Shown: positions 26,081 through 34,567 of the stretch, piece by piece
Numbering within the stretch: the stretch's first letter is position 1
How the letters are laid out: each line of letters starts with the position of its first letter
Assembly: GCF_000024125.1 (NCBI RefSeq)
Contig: NC_013222.1
Span: 1,178,001-1,242,000 of the forward strand
Direction of reading: 5' to 3'
Origin: Robiginitalea biformata HTCC2501
GTDB taxonomy: Bacteria; Bacteroidota; Bacteroidia; Flavobacteriales; Flavobacteriaceae
DNA: 64,000 bases
Translations under genes and position numbers: made by a program
The notes under the pieces: model-generated
Database searches by the model: none
Told to the model about the DNA's origin: nothing
The model's input: the letters and a program-made list of their open reading frames with translations, nothing else

Positions 26081-27082
26081 ATGAGGTGTATTGGATGGAT
26101 ATTAGGGGTGTTCCTGTTGTGCGCGTGCAGCGGGAAGCAGATTGAAAAAATCAATGGAGTTAGCTTTGTGGGCTCCCCGGAGCGTGCGAGCCAGGCCCAT
26201 GTGGACGCCATCGTTTCCATAAACGCGGATTACGCCTCCGTCATGCCCTATGGGTTTATCCGGGAACCCGATACCCCGGAAATCATCTTCGATACGGACC
26301 GCCAGTGGTTTGGGGAAACCCGCATGGGGGCCAGGCAATATGTGGAATTGTTGCACGCCAACGGCATCCGGGTGATGATCAAGCCGCACCTCTGGATCTG
26401 GAGGGGGATGTTTACCGGCGATATGAAAATGGAAACCGAGGCAGACTGGCAGCGGCTCGAGGCATCCTACCGGGAATTCATCCTCAACTACGCCGATCTC
26501 GCCCGGGAAACGGGGGCCGATATGTTTTGTATCGGCACGGAACTCGAAGAATTTGTCAAGGCCCGACCGGCTTTTTGGGAAGGCCTGATCGCGGACATCC
26601 GGGAGCGCTATCGGGGGAAACTCACCTATGCCGCCAATTGGGACGAATACACGCGGACACCTTTTTGGGAAGACCTGGACTATATCGGGATCGACGCGTA
26701 TTTCCCACTTTCCGAATCCCGGGACCCGGGGCTCGAGGAGATGCGCGCGGGCTGGCAGAAATGGAAAACGGAGATCCGGGAGCTCTCCCTGGAACTCGAC
26801 CGCCCGGTGCTCTTCACGGAATACGGCTACCGGAGTATGGACTATACGGCCAAAAAACCCTGGTTGGTAGACCGGAATGACGAGCGCGTCAACCTGGGGG
26901 CCCAGGCGGAAGCCCAGCGGGCCCTGTTCGAGGAATTCTGGAGGGAACCCTGGTTTGCAGGCGGTTTTGTCTGGAAGTGGTTCCTCCACCATCCGGTCTC
27001 AGGCGGGCCGGGGGACAACCGTTTTACCCCCCAGAACAAGCCGGCGGAAAAAGTCCTGCGCGAGTACTACGGCCGGTTCTGA
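26081..27082 (+). CDS. GH113-like glycoside hydrolase, lipoprotein
   Basis: A 333-residue TIM-barrel protein with a signal peptide and lipobox LLCAC (Cys15), so it is envelope-anchored. INGVSFVGSP near residue 24, SVMPYGF, KPHLWIWRG and the pair of clan-A acids, Glu154 in IGTELEEF (acid/base) and Glu247 in FTEYGY (nucleophile), match GH113 mannanase-like enzymes. The spacing of about 90 residues between them suits the fold. The frame is open upstream to 25832, but the signal peptide fixes the start at 26081. A cell-wall amidase gene follows 106 bases on, which may suggest a peptidoglycan or envelope-glycan substrate instead of mannan. Confidence 0.75.
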   Translation: MRCIGWILGVFLLCACSGKQIEKINGVSFVGSPERASQAHVDAIVSINADYASVMPYGFIREPDTPEIIFDTDRQWFGETRMGARQYVELLHANGIRVMIKPHLWIWRGMFTGDMKMETEADWQRLEASYREFILNYADLARETGADMFCIGTELEEFVKARPAFWEGLIADIRERYRGKLTYAANWDEYTRTPFWEDLDYIGIDAYFPLSESRDPGLEEMRAGWQKWKTEIRELSLELDRPVLFTEYGYRSMDYTAKKPWLVDRNDERVNLGAQAEAQRALFEEFWREPWFAGGFVWKWFLHHPVSGGPGDNRFTPQNKPAEKVLREYYGRF

Positions 27083-27188
27083 CAGCGGCCCGAAACGGTT
27101 AGCCTGGAGGATGGCCCCGCCAGCCGCCGGAAAATTCCCCTTGCATTTCGGCAGCATTTTTGATAATCTTTGTAAAACGCTTTTGAGG

Positions 27189-28193
27189 ATGAGGGGTCCG
27201 TTTCTTGGTTTTATGGCAGGTATCTCATGGCTGGTCGGGCTGCCGTCCCATGCCCAGGACACGCTGCAGGTCGTGGCCGAACCCGGCGACGGCATCTTTT
27301 CCCTTTTGCGCAAGCACGGGGCCGATCCCGCCCGGCACATCGAGGATTTTATCGCGCTGAACGAACCCCGCCTCGGCGAGGGTGCCAGCCTGTACGAAGG
27401 GACTACCTACCTGATCCCCATACCATCCCCGGAAGAGGAGGCGGCTGAAGTCCCCACGTTTGCGCGATACGATATTTTCGGGGAACAATACGCCGAGGTC
27501 CCGCCGGAGAGCTCCCGCCTGGAAGGGGCTGTATTCTACCTGGTATCCGGCCACGGCGGCCCGGACCCCGGGGCGATGACCAAGTACAACGGCAAGCTGA
27601 TTTCCGAGGACGAATACGCTTATGACGTAACCCTGCGCCTGGCGCGGAAGCTCCTGGCCCACGGCGCAACGGTGCATATCATCATCCGCGACCCGGACGA
27701 CGGCATCCGGGACGCCCGCGTTTTGGAAATGGATACGGACGAAGTGGCCCTCCCGGACCAGGCCATCCCGCTCAACCAGCTGGCGCGGCTGAAACAGCGC
27801 GTGGAGGCGGTGAACAACCTCTATCTCGAGAACCGCGGGAAGCACCAGCGCCTGATTGTTACCCATGTGGACAGCCGGAGCAAAGGGCAGAATATCGACG
27901 TGTTCTTCTACCACCACAACAAGAGCCGTAGCGGCAAGAAACTTGCCGAGCACATCCACAAGACCTTCCAGGAAAAATACGCGTATTACCAGCCGGGCCG
28001 GACCTATACAGGCACCTTTGAAGACCGGAGCACGCTCTACCTGGTAAAAAACACCCTGCCGGCAACCGCGTTTATCGAGATTGGCAATATCCGCAACACC
28101 CGCGACCAGCGCCGGATTCTGGACCCGGACAACCGGCAGGCTTTGGCCAACTGGATATGCGAGGGAATCCTGGCCGATTACGAGGACCGCTAG
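27189..28193 (+). CDS. N-acetylmuramoyl-L-alanine amidase (Amidase_3 family)
   Basis: A secreted zinc amidase that cuts the bond between MurNAc and L-alanine in peptidoglycan. The 334-residue protein has a signal peptide ending SHAQ at about 23, a LysM-like N-terminal region (VVAEPGDGIFSLLRKHG) and the amidase fold: a zinc His in VSGHGGPDPGAM, a Glu in KLISEDEYAYD, a His in VTHVDSRS and the catalytic Glu in FIEIGNIRN. The opening strand is unusual (LVSGHGG instead of the common IDAGHGG). The longer upstream frame overlaps the preceding gene and lacks a signal, so I use the ATG at 27189. Confidence 0.85.
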   Translation: MRGPFLGFMAGISWLVGLPSHAQDTLQVVAEPGDGIFSLLRKHGADPARHIEDFIALNEPRLGEGASLYEGTTYLIPIPSPEEEAAEVPTFARYDIFGEQYAEVPPESSRLEGAVFYLVSGHGGPDPGAMTKYNGKLISEDEYAYDVTLRLARKLLAHGATVHIIIRDPDDGIRDARVLEMDTDEVALPDQAIPLNQLARLKQRVEAVNNLYLENRGKHQRLIVTHVDSRSKGQNIDVFFYHHNKSRSGKKLAEHIHKTFQEKYAYYQPGRTYTGTFEDRSTLYLVKNTLPATAFIEIGNIRNTRDQRRILDPDNRQALANWICEGILADYEDR

Positions 28194-28202
28194 GTGGCTT
28201 CC

Positions 28203-28246
28203 CCGGCCCTGAGGGCAAATCGGGAAAACCGGAAAATCAGGGCCGG
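28203..28246. terminator. Inverted repeat between convergent genes
   Basis: A perfect 10-base inverted repeat (28203-28212 and 28237-28246) has a long loop of about 24 bases and no good T-run. It overlaps the stop of the DUF547 gene. It may act as a weak terminator. Confidence 0.4.
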
Positions 28247-28977
28247 TTCAGGGACCAGTCGTAGGCCAGGTATCCGATTTTTGCACCTTCGGGAAGCGGT
28301 TCTTCCAGATACTGGTTCAGGTAGGCCACCAGGCTGCCGTGCGATTCCGTAAAATCCTCTTTGTACCATTTGAATATTTTTGACAGCTCGGCTTTGTCCC
28401 CGCCGATCGCATTCCGGCCGGGGTCGTTGATAAATTCCCGTGCGGCCCGGTCCAGCTGGGACTCCATCTTATCCGCCGTAAAAGCAAAGGGTTGCAATAC
28501 CGGGCAGGACGTAGAGGCACAATTGATGGCAAAATGGATCCGGGGCTCCCCCATCTTCCGGAGGATGTCGTGTTCGATGTTGTTGAGGTTGTAGGCCACC
28601 CCCCCGATGTTGAGGATGTTCTGCCCCCAGGGGTTCCCGATCCGCATGATGCTCTCAATGGGGAAATGATCCAGGATGAGCCGGATGGTGGCCGCATTGT
28701 AGAGGTTGATGTAGTAGGCCAGTTTTTCCTCACGACTCCAGGCGCCGGCGGGCGGGGTTTTTTCCAGGGTACTTATGTAGCTGTCGAGAACTTCCCGGTC
28801 CCGGGCAAAACCGTTGTAGTTTACCGTGCCGTTCGGATAAACATGCTGGCCGACCAGTTTGTTCCACGCTTCGTGTCCGGGCGGGTCCGGGTATCCGGGG
28901 GCCCCGGTGGCCGGGCGGCCGGAAACAAAAGTTATGGCCAGGGCCAGGATGGGCAGGAACAGGAGTACGCGTTTCAT
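28237..28977 (-). CDS. DUF547 domain-containing secreted protein
   Basis: A 246-residue protein with an N-terminal signal peptide (cleavage near residue 20-25) and a complete DUF547 domain. The domain hallmarks are YYINLYNA at 88-95 and CASTSCP at 153-159; conserved His and Cys residues suggest a thiol-hydrolase-like fold, but no activity has been shown for the family. It is transcribed toward the amidase gene and away from the ArsM gene region. Confidence 0.85.
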   Translation of the reverse strand: MKRVLLFLPILALAITFVSGRPATGAPGYPDPPGHEAWNKLVGQHVYPNGTVNYNGFARDREVLDSYISTLEKTPPAGAWSREEKLAYYINLYNAATIRLILDHFPIESIMRIGNPWGQNILNIGGVAYNLNNIEHDILRKMGEPRIHFAINCASTSCPVLQPFAFTADKMESQLDRAAREFINDPGRNAIGGDKAELSKIFKWYKEDFTESHGSLVAYLNQYLEEPLPEGAKIGYLAYDWSLNRP

Positions 28978-29064
28978 TTTATTGCGGGTTTAATTTATCT
29001 ACGCAAGAGTGGCGCCAAAGGTTCAGTGGGGCCGGGTCTTCCCAGGCGGATGCGGTCCGATGGG

Positions 29065-30030
29065 TCAGCAACAGCCACCGCCGGTATAGTGCCAGGTGCT
29101 ATCGCTCACGTGGATTTCCGCATTTTCAAGGGCCAGTGCAGCGGCGGTTTTATCGCAAACAGCCAGCGGCTGGTTTTGCACAAGCACATGGCCCTTCCCG
29201 TCGTCGTATACTTTTTGGTTGCCATAATATATGGCGGTTTTTCCCGTAAATACGCAGGGGCCGTCTTCGGGCATGGGATCCTTGATGGCGGCCACTTCGA
29301 TAGATTCGATCGGGATCAGCCGGTCTACCGGATAGTGGTTCGGGCTCAGGACCCGGTACAGTCGCCGTGCCCGAACCTCGATGGTGCCAAAGCCGGCATT
29401 CGTCAGTACGCGTATATAATCGTATACAGGGATGCTCCCACTAAGGCAGAGTGCCCGGAGGCGGTCGTCGTTGCGAAGGGTTTGGCTCAGGGGTGTATCG
29501 CAAACCGGGTCGCTCATAACCAAACGGCCTCGGGGTTTCAGCACGCGGTACATCTCGGCAACAGCTAACCGCAGATCTTCCTCTTTGAAGATATTGAACA
29601 GGCAATTCTGGGCGGCCACATCAACGGATTCGTCGGCCACCGGCAGGTTCAGGGCATCCCCTTTCACCAGTTCCACAAAGCGGGGGTCAAACCAGGAATT
29701 TTCAGCCGCTGCTACCTGGAAATTGGCGCGGGAGGCCTCCAGCATTTCATCGACCACATCCACCCCGATCACCCCGCCCGGCTGTCGGGCAAAATAGGCA
29801 AACTGGAGGAGTTCCATCCCCCCGCCGACACCCACATAGAGGATTTTGGGATTGCCCGCGAGGTCTTTGGCATTGACGGTACTCCCGCAACCGTAATTCA
29901 TTTCCTGCATGATTTTCGGCACAGTCAGGCCGGGGAGTTGCCAGATGGGGTTTGTTGTGCAGCACAGGCCCACATCCGGGGTCAGGGCAGCTTCACGGTA
30001 CAATTCGTTGGTCGCTTTCAAATAGCTCAT
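29065..30030 (-). CDS. arsM: Arsenite methyltransferase ArsM, arsenosugar-pathway type
   Basis: A SAM-dependent methyltransferase of 321 residues. The SAM site is in ILYVGVGGGMELL followed by GVDVVDEMLEAS. Paired cysteines occur at 23-24 (GLCCTTNP) and at the C-terminal end (GGGCC), and another Cys lies in AQNCLFNIF, giving the thiols expected for As(III) binding. This CCTT form with a GGGCC end is the one annotated for arsenosugar biosynthesis. The frame is open to 30159, but the ATG at 30030 begins the family N-terminus. Downstream of purine nucleoside phosphorylase and a TIGR04282-like enzyme on the same strand. Confidence 0.8.
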   Translation of the reverse strand: MSYLKATNELYREAALTPDVGLCCTTNPIWQLPGLTVPKIMQEMNYGCGSTVNAKDLAGNPKILYVGVGGGMELLQFAYFARQPGGVIGVDVVDEMLEASRANFQVAAAENSWFDPRFVELVKGDALNLPVADESVDVAAQNCLFNIFKEEDLRLAVAEMYRVLKPRGRLVMSDPVCDTPLSQTLRNDDRLRALCLSGSIPVYDYIRVLTNAGFGTIEVRARRLYRVLSPNHYPVDRLIPIESIEVAAIKDPMPEDGPCVFTGKTAIYYGNQKVYDDGKGHVLVQNQPLAVCDKTAAALALENAEIHVSDSTWHYTGGGCC

Positions 30031-30184
30031 AGGAAGGGGGTTTGCCGACTGCGGAAAAGCAGGTGTGCATATCCGAACCGGGTTTCGTATTTCTGTCTTG
30101 GTAGCAATCCCCGGTATTTCCTTACAAGGGCTCGATGCTATTCTGTGCCTGGCGTACAAAAAAGATGCTATCCGTCCCCGCCGT

Positions 30185-31000
30185 TTAAATTTCCCGGATC
30201 AGTTCTTTCATGATCCGTACCAGGCCGGGTTCGGCCCGGGCGGCAACGGCCAGGATCTCCGTAACATTAACGGGCTCCAGGTTGTCCGGGTCTCCCAAAT
30301 CGGTGATCACGGAAATGGCGGCTACCGGCAGTTTCAGGTGGTTGGCCACAATGACCTCGGGCACGGTGCTCATCCCCACGGCATCTGCCCCCAGGCGGCC
30401 CAGCATGCGGTATTCGGCCCGCGTTTCGAGCTGGGGCCCGAAAACGGCGGCATACACCCCTTCCCGCAAGACGCAATCAGTACCTTTGGCAATCTCCCGG
30501 ATCCGACCCTGCATCTCCCGGTCGTATGGGCAGCTCATATCGACAAACCGCTCCCCGAAATCCGCGACGTTTTTAAAGGCCAGGGGGGAACCTCCCTGCA
30601 GGTTGATATGGTCGGTGATCAGCATCAAGTCGCCCTTCTGGAAATCCAGGTTGACGGCCCCTGCCGCATTTGAGATCAGGAGTTTGCGGATACCCAGCCG
30701 CTCCATGACCCGGATCGGGTAGGTGATGTCGAAAAAGTCATAGCCCTCGTACAGGTGGAACCGCCCCTGCATCACCACCACCTTTTTTCCGTGGATGGTT
30801 CCGCAAAACAGTTTCCCGCTGTGAAACTCCACCGTGGCGAGCGGGAAATTCGGGATGTTGTGGTAATGGGCAACGCGGGAGTCTTCCAGTTCATCGGCCA
30901 TCCGGCCAAGGCCGCTGCCGAGCACAATGCCGATTTCCGGGTTGTCGAAGCCCCGGTCCTTCAGGTAGGCTACGGATTTATCGAGTTGTTTTTCCGTCAT
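30185..31000 (-). CDS. punA: Purine-nucleoside phosphorylase
   Basis: This enzyme phosphorolyses inosine and guanosine (and related nucleosides) to base plus ribose-1-phosphate. The 271-residue length and the motifs VLGSGLGRM, MQGRFHLYEG, SNAAGAVN and FGPQLETRAEYRM are those of the trimeric family II enzymes. It overlaps the upstream TIGR04282-like gene by 23 bases. In arsenosugar clusters a phosphorylase of this family is proposed to release the adenine from an arseno-adenosine intermediate, so a dedicated role is possible. Confidence 0.92.
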   Translation of the reverse strand: MTEKQLDKSVAYLKDRGFDNPEIGIVLGSGLGRMADELEDSRVAHYHNIPNFPLATVEFHSGKLFCGTIHGKKVVVMQGRFHLYEGYDFFDITYPIRVMERLGIRKLLISNAAGAVNLDFQKGDLMLITDHINLQGGSPLAFKNVADFGERFVDMSCPYDREMQGRIREIAKGTDCVLREGVYAAVFGPQLETRAEYRMLGRLGADAVGMSTVPEVIVANHLKLPVAAISVITDLGDPDNLEPVNVTEILAVAARAEPGLVRIMKELIREI

Positions 31001-31625
31001 TGGTAGCGTGATCTTTTAAAAAGGGTTCAAAGGCGGGGATGCCGGCAATGTCTTCGTAGTAATCCACATCGTTTCGGAAATCGAGCAGGTGCGGCCGGAT
31101 TTTCCCAAGGGCATCCATCGTGTTGGGCAATACGGTGTCCGTCCCCCAGGCCATACCGCGGAAGAGTTGGGGCATCGGCCCGGTCAGGCCCATCAGATAG
31201 TAGCCGCCGTCCGTGGCAGGCCCGATGACCACGGGAGCATCCTGCAGCGCGTCAAAGGCGCGTGAGAGGTCGCCGGTGCCCAGGTCGTACAGGTCGCTGC
31301 CAATGAGTACCACCCGTTGGTACCCGGCGTCAAATGCGGTGCGGAAGGCGTGTTCCATACGCGCGCCCAGGTCCGGGCCCTCCTGGAGCCGGGGTTTAAA
31401 AACCGCGGGGTCCCAGAGTTTGCCGTCGCCCAGGTATTCACTGTAATAGACGAATTTATCGGTGTCCGGCAGGCCGGTGCACACGGCGGCCGTATGCCGG
31501 AGGAGGAAGGTATAGATACGCAATGCGGCGTCGTCCCCGACCGTTGCAGCCAGTCGGGTCTTACATTTGCCCCGTTCGGGGTTGCGGGTAAATACAAGCA
31601 GCGCCTGTTCGGAGTTTCGGGACAC
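30978..31625 (-). CDS. TIGR04282-family glycosyltransferase (arsenosugar-associated, CofC-like fold)
   Basis: A 215-residue GT-A/CofC-like protein: VFTRNPERGKCKTRL at the N-terminus is the nucleotide-binding loop, and LIGSDLYDLG followed by GPATDGGYYLMG are the hallmarks of the TIGR04282 group. Its start is GTG at 31625; the nearby ATG at 31632 is out of frame. Members are often encoded beside ArsM and a purine nucleoside phosphorylase, as here. The radical-SAM partner ArsS is not in the window. Confidence 0.8.
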   Translation of the reverse strand: MSRNSEQALLVFTRNPERGKCKTRLAATVGDDAALRIYTFLLRHTAAVCTGLPDTDKFVYYSEYLGDGKLWDPAVFKPRLQEGPDLGARMEHAFRTAFDAGYQRVVLIGSDLYDLGTGDLSRAFDALQDAPVVIGPATDGGYYLMGLTGPMPQLFRGMAWGTDTVLPNTMDALGKIRPHLLDFRNDVDYYEDIAGIPAFEPFLKDHATNDGKTTR

Positions 31626-31770
31626 CAGCCATTCGATTTTTTACTGCTTCCCTACGGGGGAGCAGTTATTTTAAGCGAATCAAATATACTGGTTATTCTT
31701 TGGGAAAATGAAGTCTTCCCGGTTGAATTCTTCCCGAAAAGGACCACCTTCGCCGGGGGTCCGGGTTGCC

Positions 31771-31902
31771 TTATTCCGGCATCCAGCGGTAGGCGTAGGC
31801 CATCATCGCAAGGATGTAGAGCCAGAAGAGGATCGGCGTGCGGTTTCGGTAGAGGAACGTCCCAAACCGGAACAATTTCCCCAGGTACAAATTGTGTTTC
31901 AT
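31771..31902 (-). CDS. 43-residue single-helix membrane protein
   Basis: A short frame encodes MKHNLYLGKL, then a basic FRFGTFLYRNRT stretch, one hydrophobic helix (PILFWLYILAMMAYAY) and RWMPE before TAA. An in-frame ATG two codons upstream (31908) is an alternative start. It lies 70 bases downstream of the 56-residue membrane protein on the same strand. The clean amphipathic-plus-helix composition argues for a real small protein, but there is no family I recognise. Confidence 0.45.
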   Translation of the reverse strand: MKHNLYLGKLFRFGTFLYRNRTPILFWLYILAMMAYAYRWMPE

Positions 31903-31972
31903 AATCATATAGTGTTCCCGTAAAAGCATTATGGAAATCCCGGCAGGTGTTCAGGCTGCGGGTCCCGGTAAC

Positions 31973-32143
31973 CTAGTCAAAGGGGAATCCCGTCCAGAGG
32001 CGGAATAAAAAGGCATATAGGACCACGAGGAACATGGCGAAACTGAACCAGGCAAAAATCCGGAAATAATTGCGCACGATCATGTTTCCGAGGTTCTTAA
32101 AAGCTTCCAGGTATATTTCTTTCAGGAGTAAAACTGTTTTCAT
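31973..32143 (-). CDS. 56-residue membrane protein, paralogue of the one at 36925 (DUF6747-like)
   Basis: The frame begins with ATG at 32143 and ends TAG at 31973. The protein has an amphipathic N-terminal helix (KEIYLEAFKNLGN), then VRNYFRIFAWF, one membrane helix (FAMFLVVLYAFLF) and the tail TGFPFD. It is identical at 41 of 56 positions, with no gaps, to the protein at 36925-37095. Most differences are conservative, showing selection on the protein. I associate this short form with the DUF6747 families of Flavobacteriia, from memory. Function unknown. Confidence 0.75.
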   Translation of the reverse strand: MKTVLLLKEIYLEAFKNLGNMIVRNYFRIFAWFSFAMFLVVLYAFLFRLWTGFPFD

Positions 32144-32713
32144 AAAATAGGCTATTACGGATTAAAATTTGGTTGAGACAAAGCTTAAAAGTTTTCAGCG
32201 GAATTCCCGGCATTCTGGATTTTCGACGGATTTCTCTCGATTAATTGCAGGGAAGTTGTAATTCAACGGGAATTGCCGCAGTTGGCCGGTGCCCTGTCAA
32301 TGCCCCCTGCTTCGGCCTTTGGAGGATTTCATCGGTGAAATGCAGGATCGCAGCCGGAAAGTGGGATTCTCCGTAAACCATCCGGGCGGACAGAAATTCG
32401 GACAAAAATTCGGATAGAATAACGGGCAGAAAAAAACCGATGCCTCCCGGCACCGGTTTAACCAAACTAACTCAATTCTGGCTTAGCAATTGAATGAGAC
32501 CCAAATATCCCGGTTTTTTGATTGAGGCGTATTACGGGGGCGTGAAACTTAGGTTGTGGAATTGTAAAGGGTTGGGAGGAATTCCCGGGGAATTGCCAAC
32601 GGATCAGGCGCGCTGGTTTCAAAACCTTAAAGGACCCGAAACTTTTTAATAATCCCTTATTGACATCCTGTTTATGTTAAATTGGGAATATTGAAGTTAT
32701 CCAAATATGTTCT
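32144..32713. other. Non-coding interval with one terminator-like hairpin
   Basis: No convincing coding frame is seen in these 570 bases. A 74-codon minus-strand frame at 32241-32465 has a low-complexity SEFLSEFLS stretch, no start context and covers the hairpin, so I do not accept it. The interval holds the hairpin at 32434-32459 and the leader of the LpxH-like gene. Composition is more AT-rich than the flanking genes. Confidence 0.6.
32431..32459 (-). terminator. Orphan intrinsic terminator on the minus strand
   Basis: Arms 32434-32444 and 32449-32459 pair over 11 bases (one G-U in minus-strand RNA) with loop TCCC in plus-strand reading. On the minus strand the hairpin is followed by at least seven T residues. 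No protein gene is transcribed into it from the right. Confidence 0.6.
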
Positions 32714-33556
32714 ATGGCTAAAAGAGACGTCGAGCTCGTCGTCATTTCCGATGTACACCTGGGGACGTACGGGTGCCACGCAACCGAGCTGCTCGCCTAC
32801 ATGAAATCCATCCGCCCGTCCCGGGTGATCCTCAATGGGGATATCATCGATATCTGGCAATTCTCCAAGCGGTACTGGCCCCCGGCTCACATGAAGGTAA
32901 TCCGGCAACTCGTGGACTGGGTTTCCAGGGGGGTTGAGGTGTATTACGTAACGGGTAACCACGACGAGATGCTTCGAAAATTTGCCGGGTCGTCCCTGGG
33001 GAACTTCCGGGTAGTCAATAAGGTGGTGCTGGAGTTGGACGGCAGGCGCGCCTGGTTTTTCCACGGGGATGTATTCGATATTACCATGCAACACTCCAAG
33101 TGGCTCGCTCGGTTGGGGGCCATTGGGTATGACGCCTTGATCCTGTTGAACCGCGGGGTGAATTATGTGAGCCTGAATATGGGCTACGGAAAACTCTCCA
33201 TGTCCAAACGAATCAAGAACAGCGTCAAGTCGGCCATTAAATTCATCGATAATTTTGAGCTTACTGCAGCCGAAATCGCCGTAGAGAACGCGTATGACTA
33301 TGTGGTATGCGGGCATATCCACCAACCGGTTATCCGGCGGATCGAGGCGTCGGAAGGTTCGGTGGTTTACCTGAATTCGGGGGATTGGGTTGAGAACCTG
33401 AGCTGCCTGGAATACGACCAGGGTGCCTGGAGGATCTACCGGTACGAAGATGACGTGCGGATGCAGGAACGCGCCCGGGAGGGTTCCGATGCCCCTGCGG
33501 CCTTTGAACACCCTCAAACCCATGCCGAACTCCTTCGGGAACTCATGGCAGAATAA
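32714..33556 (+). CDS. UDP-2,3-diacylglucosamine diphosphatase-like metallophosphoesterase
   Basis: A 280-residue calcineurin-like phosphoesterase with the complete metal site: SDVHLG (DVH 13-15), NGDIID (GD 42-43), GNHD (81-84) and GHIHQP near 200. This branch is annotated as LpxH-type UDP-2,3-diacylglucosamine diphosphatase, the fourth step of lipid A synthesis, but some Bacteroidota members have unproven substrates. The next gene, a glycosyltransferase, starts 6 bases after the stop, so the two form a unit that may act on an envelope lipid. Confidence 0.82.
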   Translation: MAKRDVELVVISDVHLGTYGCHATELLAYMKSIRPSRVILNGDIIDIWQFSKRYWPPAHMKVIRQLVDWVSRGVEVYYVTGNHDEMLRKFAGSSLGNFRVVNKVVLELDGRRAWFFHGDVFDITMQHSKWLARLGAIGYDALILLNRGVNYVSLNMGYGKLSMSKRIKNSVKSAIKFIDNFELTAAEIAVENAYDYVVCGHIHQPVIRRIEASEGSVVYLNSGDWVENLSCLEYDQGAWRIYRYEDDVRMQERAREGSDAPAAFEHPQTHAELLRELMAE

Positions 33557-33562
33557 GTATTG

Positions 33563-34567
33563 ATGCGCATCCTTTACGCCATACAGGGAACCGGAAATGG
33601 CCATTTGAGCCGGGCCCGGGCCATTGTTCCGGAATTGCTGCGCCAGGGGGTATCCCTGGATTTGCTCGTGAGCGGGACCCAGGCAGACATCCCGCTTCCG
33701 TACCCGGTTAAATTCCGTTTCCGCGGCCTGAGTTTTATTTTCGGGAAACAGGGTGGAGTGGATTTTTGGCGGACCTACCTCAAGGCCAATTCCATGCGGC
33801 TTCAACGGGAAATCCGCCAGTTGCCGGTAGCGGACTACGACCTGGTCCTCAATGACTTTGAGCCGGTATCGGCCTGGGCCTGCAAGCTTCGGGGGGTTCC
33901 CTGCTGGGGGGTCAGCCACCAGGCAGCCGTCCTTTCGGCTGCGGCTCCCCAGCCGGAAAAGCCAGACCGCATCGGACGTTTCGTCCTTTCCCGGTATGCA
34001 CCGGTATCCCGGCAGTTCGGTTTCCATTTCAAGGCCTATGAACCGGATATGTATACCCCGGTCATCCGCAACGGCATCCGCCATGCAACGCTTTCGGATT
34101 CCGGCCATTACACGGTTTACCTCCCTGCCTATTCAGACAGCCGGATTCTCCGCGTTCTTTCCGAGATTCCCTCGGTTAGCTGGCAGGTATTTTCCAAACA
34201 CAGTCACCACGCCTACCGTTTCGGAAACGTTTCGATTCAGCCTGTGTCCAACCAGGCCTTTTTGGAGAGTATTACCTCCTGCCGGGGAGTCTTGAGCGCC
34301 GCCGGGTTCGAAACCCCGTCCGAAGCCCTTTTTATGGGAAAAAAACTCTGTGTCATCCCCATGCGGGCGCAGTTGGAACAGCAATGCAATGCCGCTGCCC
34401 TGAAAGCCATGGGTGTACCGGTACTCGCCGGCCTGTCGGCCAGGGAACTGCCCCGGTTGCAGGCCTGGGTGATGTCGGACAAACGGCTCCGGATGGATTA
34501 CCCGGACCAGACCCGGGAACTGGTCCATCGCATCCTGGCTACCCGGACGGCCCCGGTTTGGGCGTAG
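33563..34567 (+). CDS. Glycosyltransferase-like protein (GT-B fold, MJ1255/UDP-GlcNAc-transferase-like)
   Basis: A 334-residue protein with an N-terminal GT-B motif ILYAIQGTGNGHLSRA and a C-terminal nucleotide-binding region (GVLSAAGFETPSEALFMGKKLCVIP, where GFETPSEAL matches the G-x-x-x-x-x-E-A pattern of this fold). It is the type seen in diglucosyldiacylglycerol and MurG-like enzymes. A TTG three bases earlier could start it; I chose ATG at 33563. Its last 29 bases overlap the end of the ADP-ribosylglycohydrolase gene on the other strand. Confidence 0.75.
   Translation: MRILYAIQGTGNGHLSRARAIVPELLRQGVSLDLLVSGTQADIPLPYPVKFRFRGLSFIFGKQGGVDFWRTYLKANSMRLQREIRQLPVADYDLVLNDFEPVSAWACKLRGVPCWGVSHQAAVLSAAAPQPEKPDRIGRFVLSRYAPVSRQFGFHFKAYEPDMYTPVIRNGIRHATLSDSGHYTVYLPAYSDSRILRVLSEIPSVSWQVFSKHSHHAYRFGNVSIQPVSNQAFLESITSCRGVLSAAGFETPSEALFMGKKLCVIPMRAQLEQQCNAAALKAMGVPVLAGLSARELPRLQAWVMSDKRLRMDYPDQTRELVHRILATRTAPVWA

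Noticed and set aside
32241-32465. A 74-codon minus-strand frame with an ILSEFLSEFLS stretch
   Set aside because: Low complexity, starts inside the hairpin region, lacks start context and composition of a gene.
32672-34108. A 478-codon minus-strand frame across the LpxH-like and glycosyltransferase genes
   Set aside because: It covers two plus-strand genes with intact metal and nucleotide motifs and shows none of its own.
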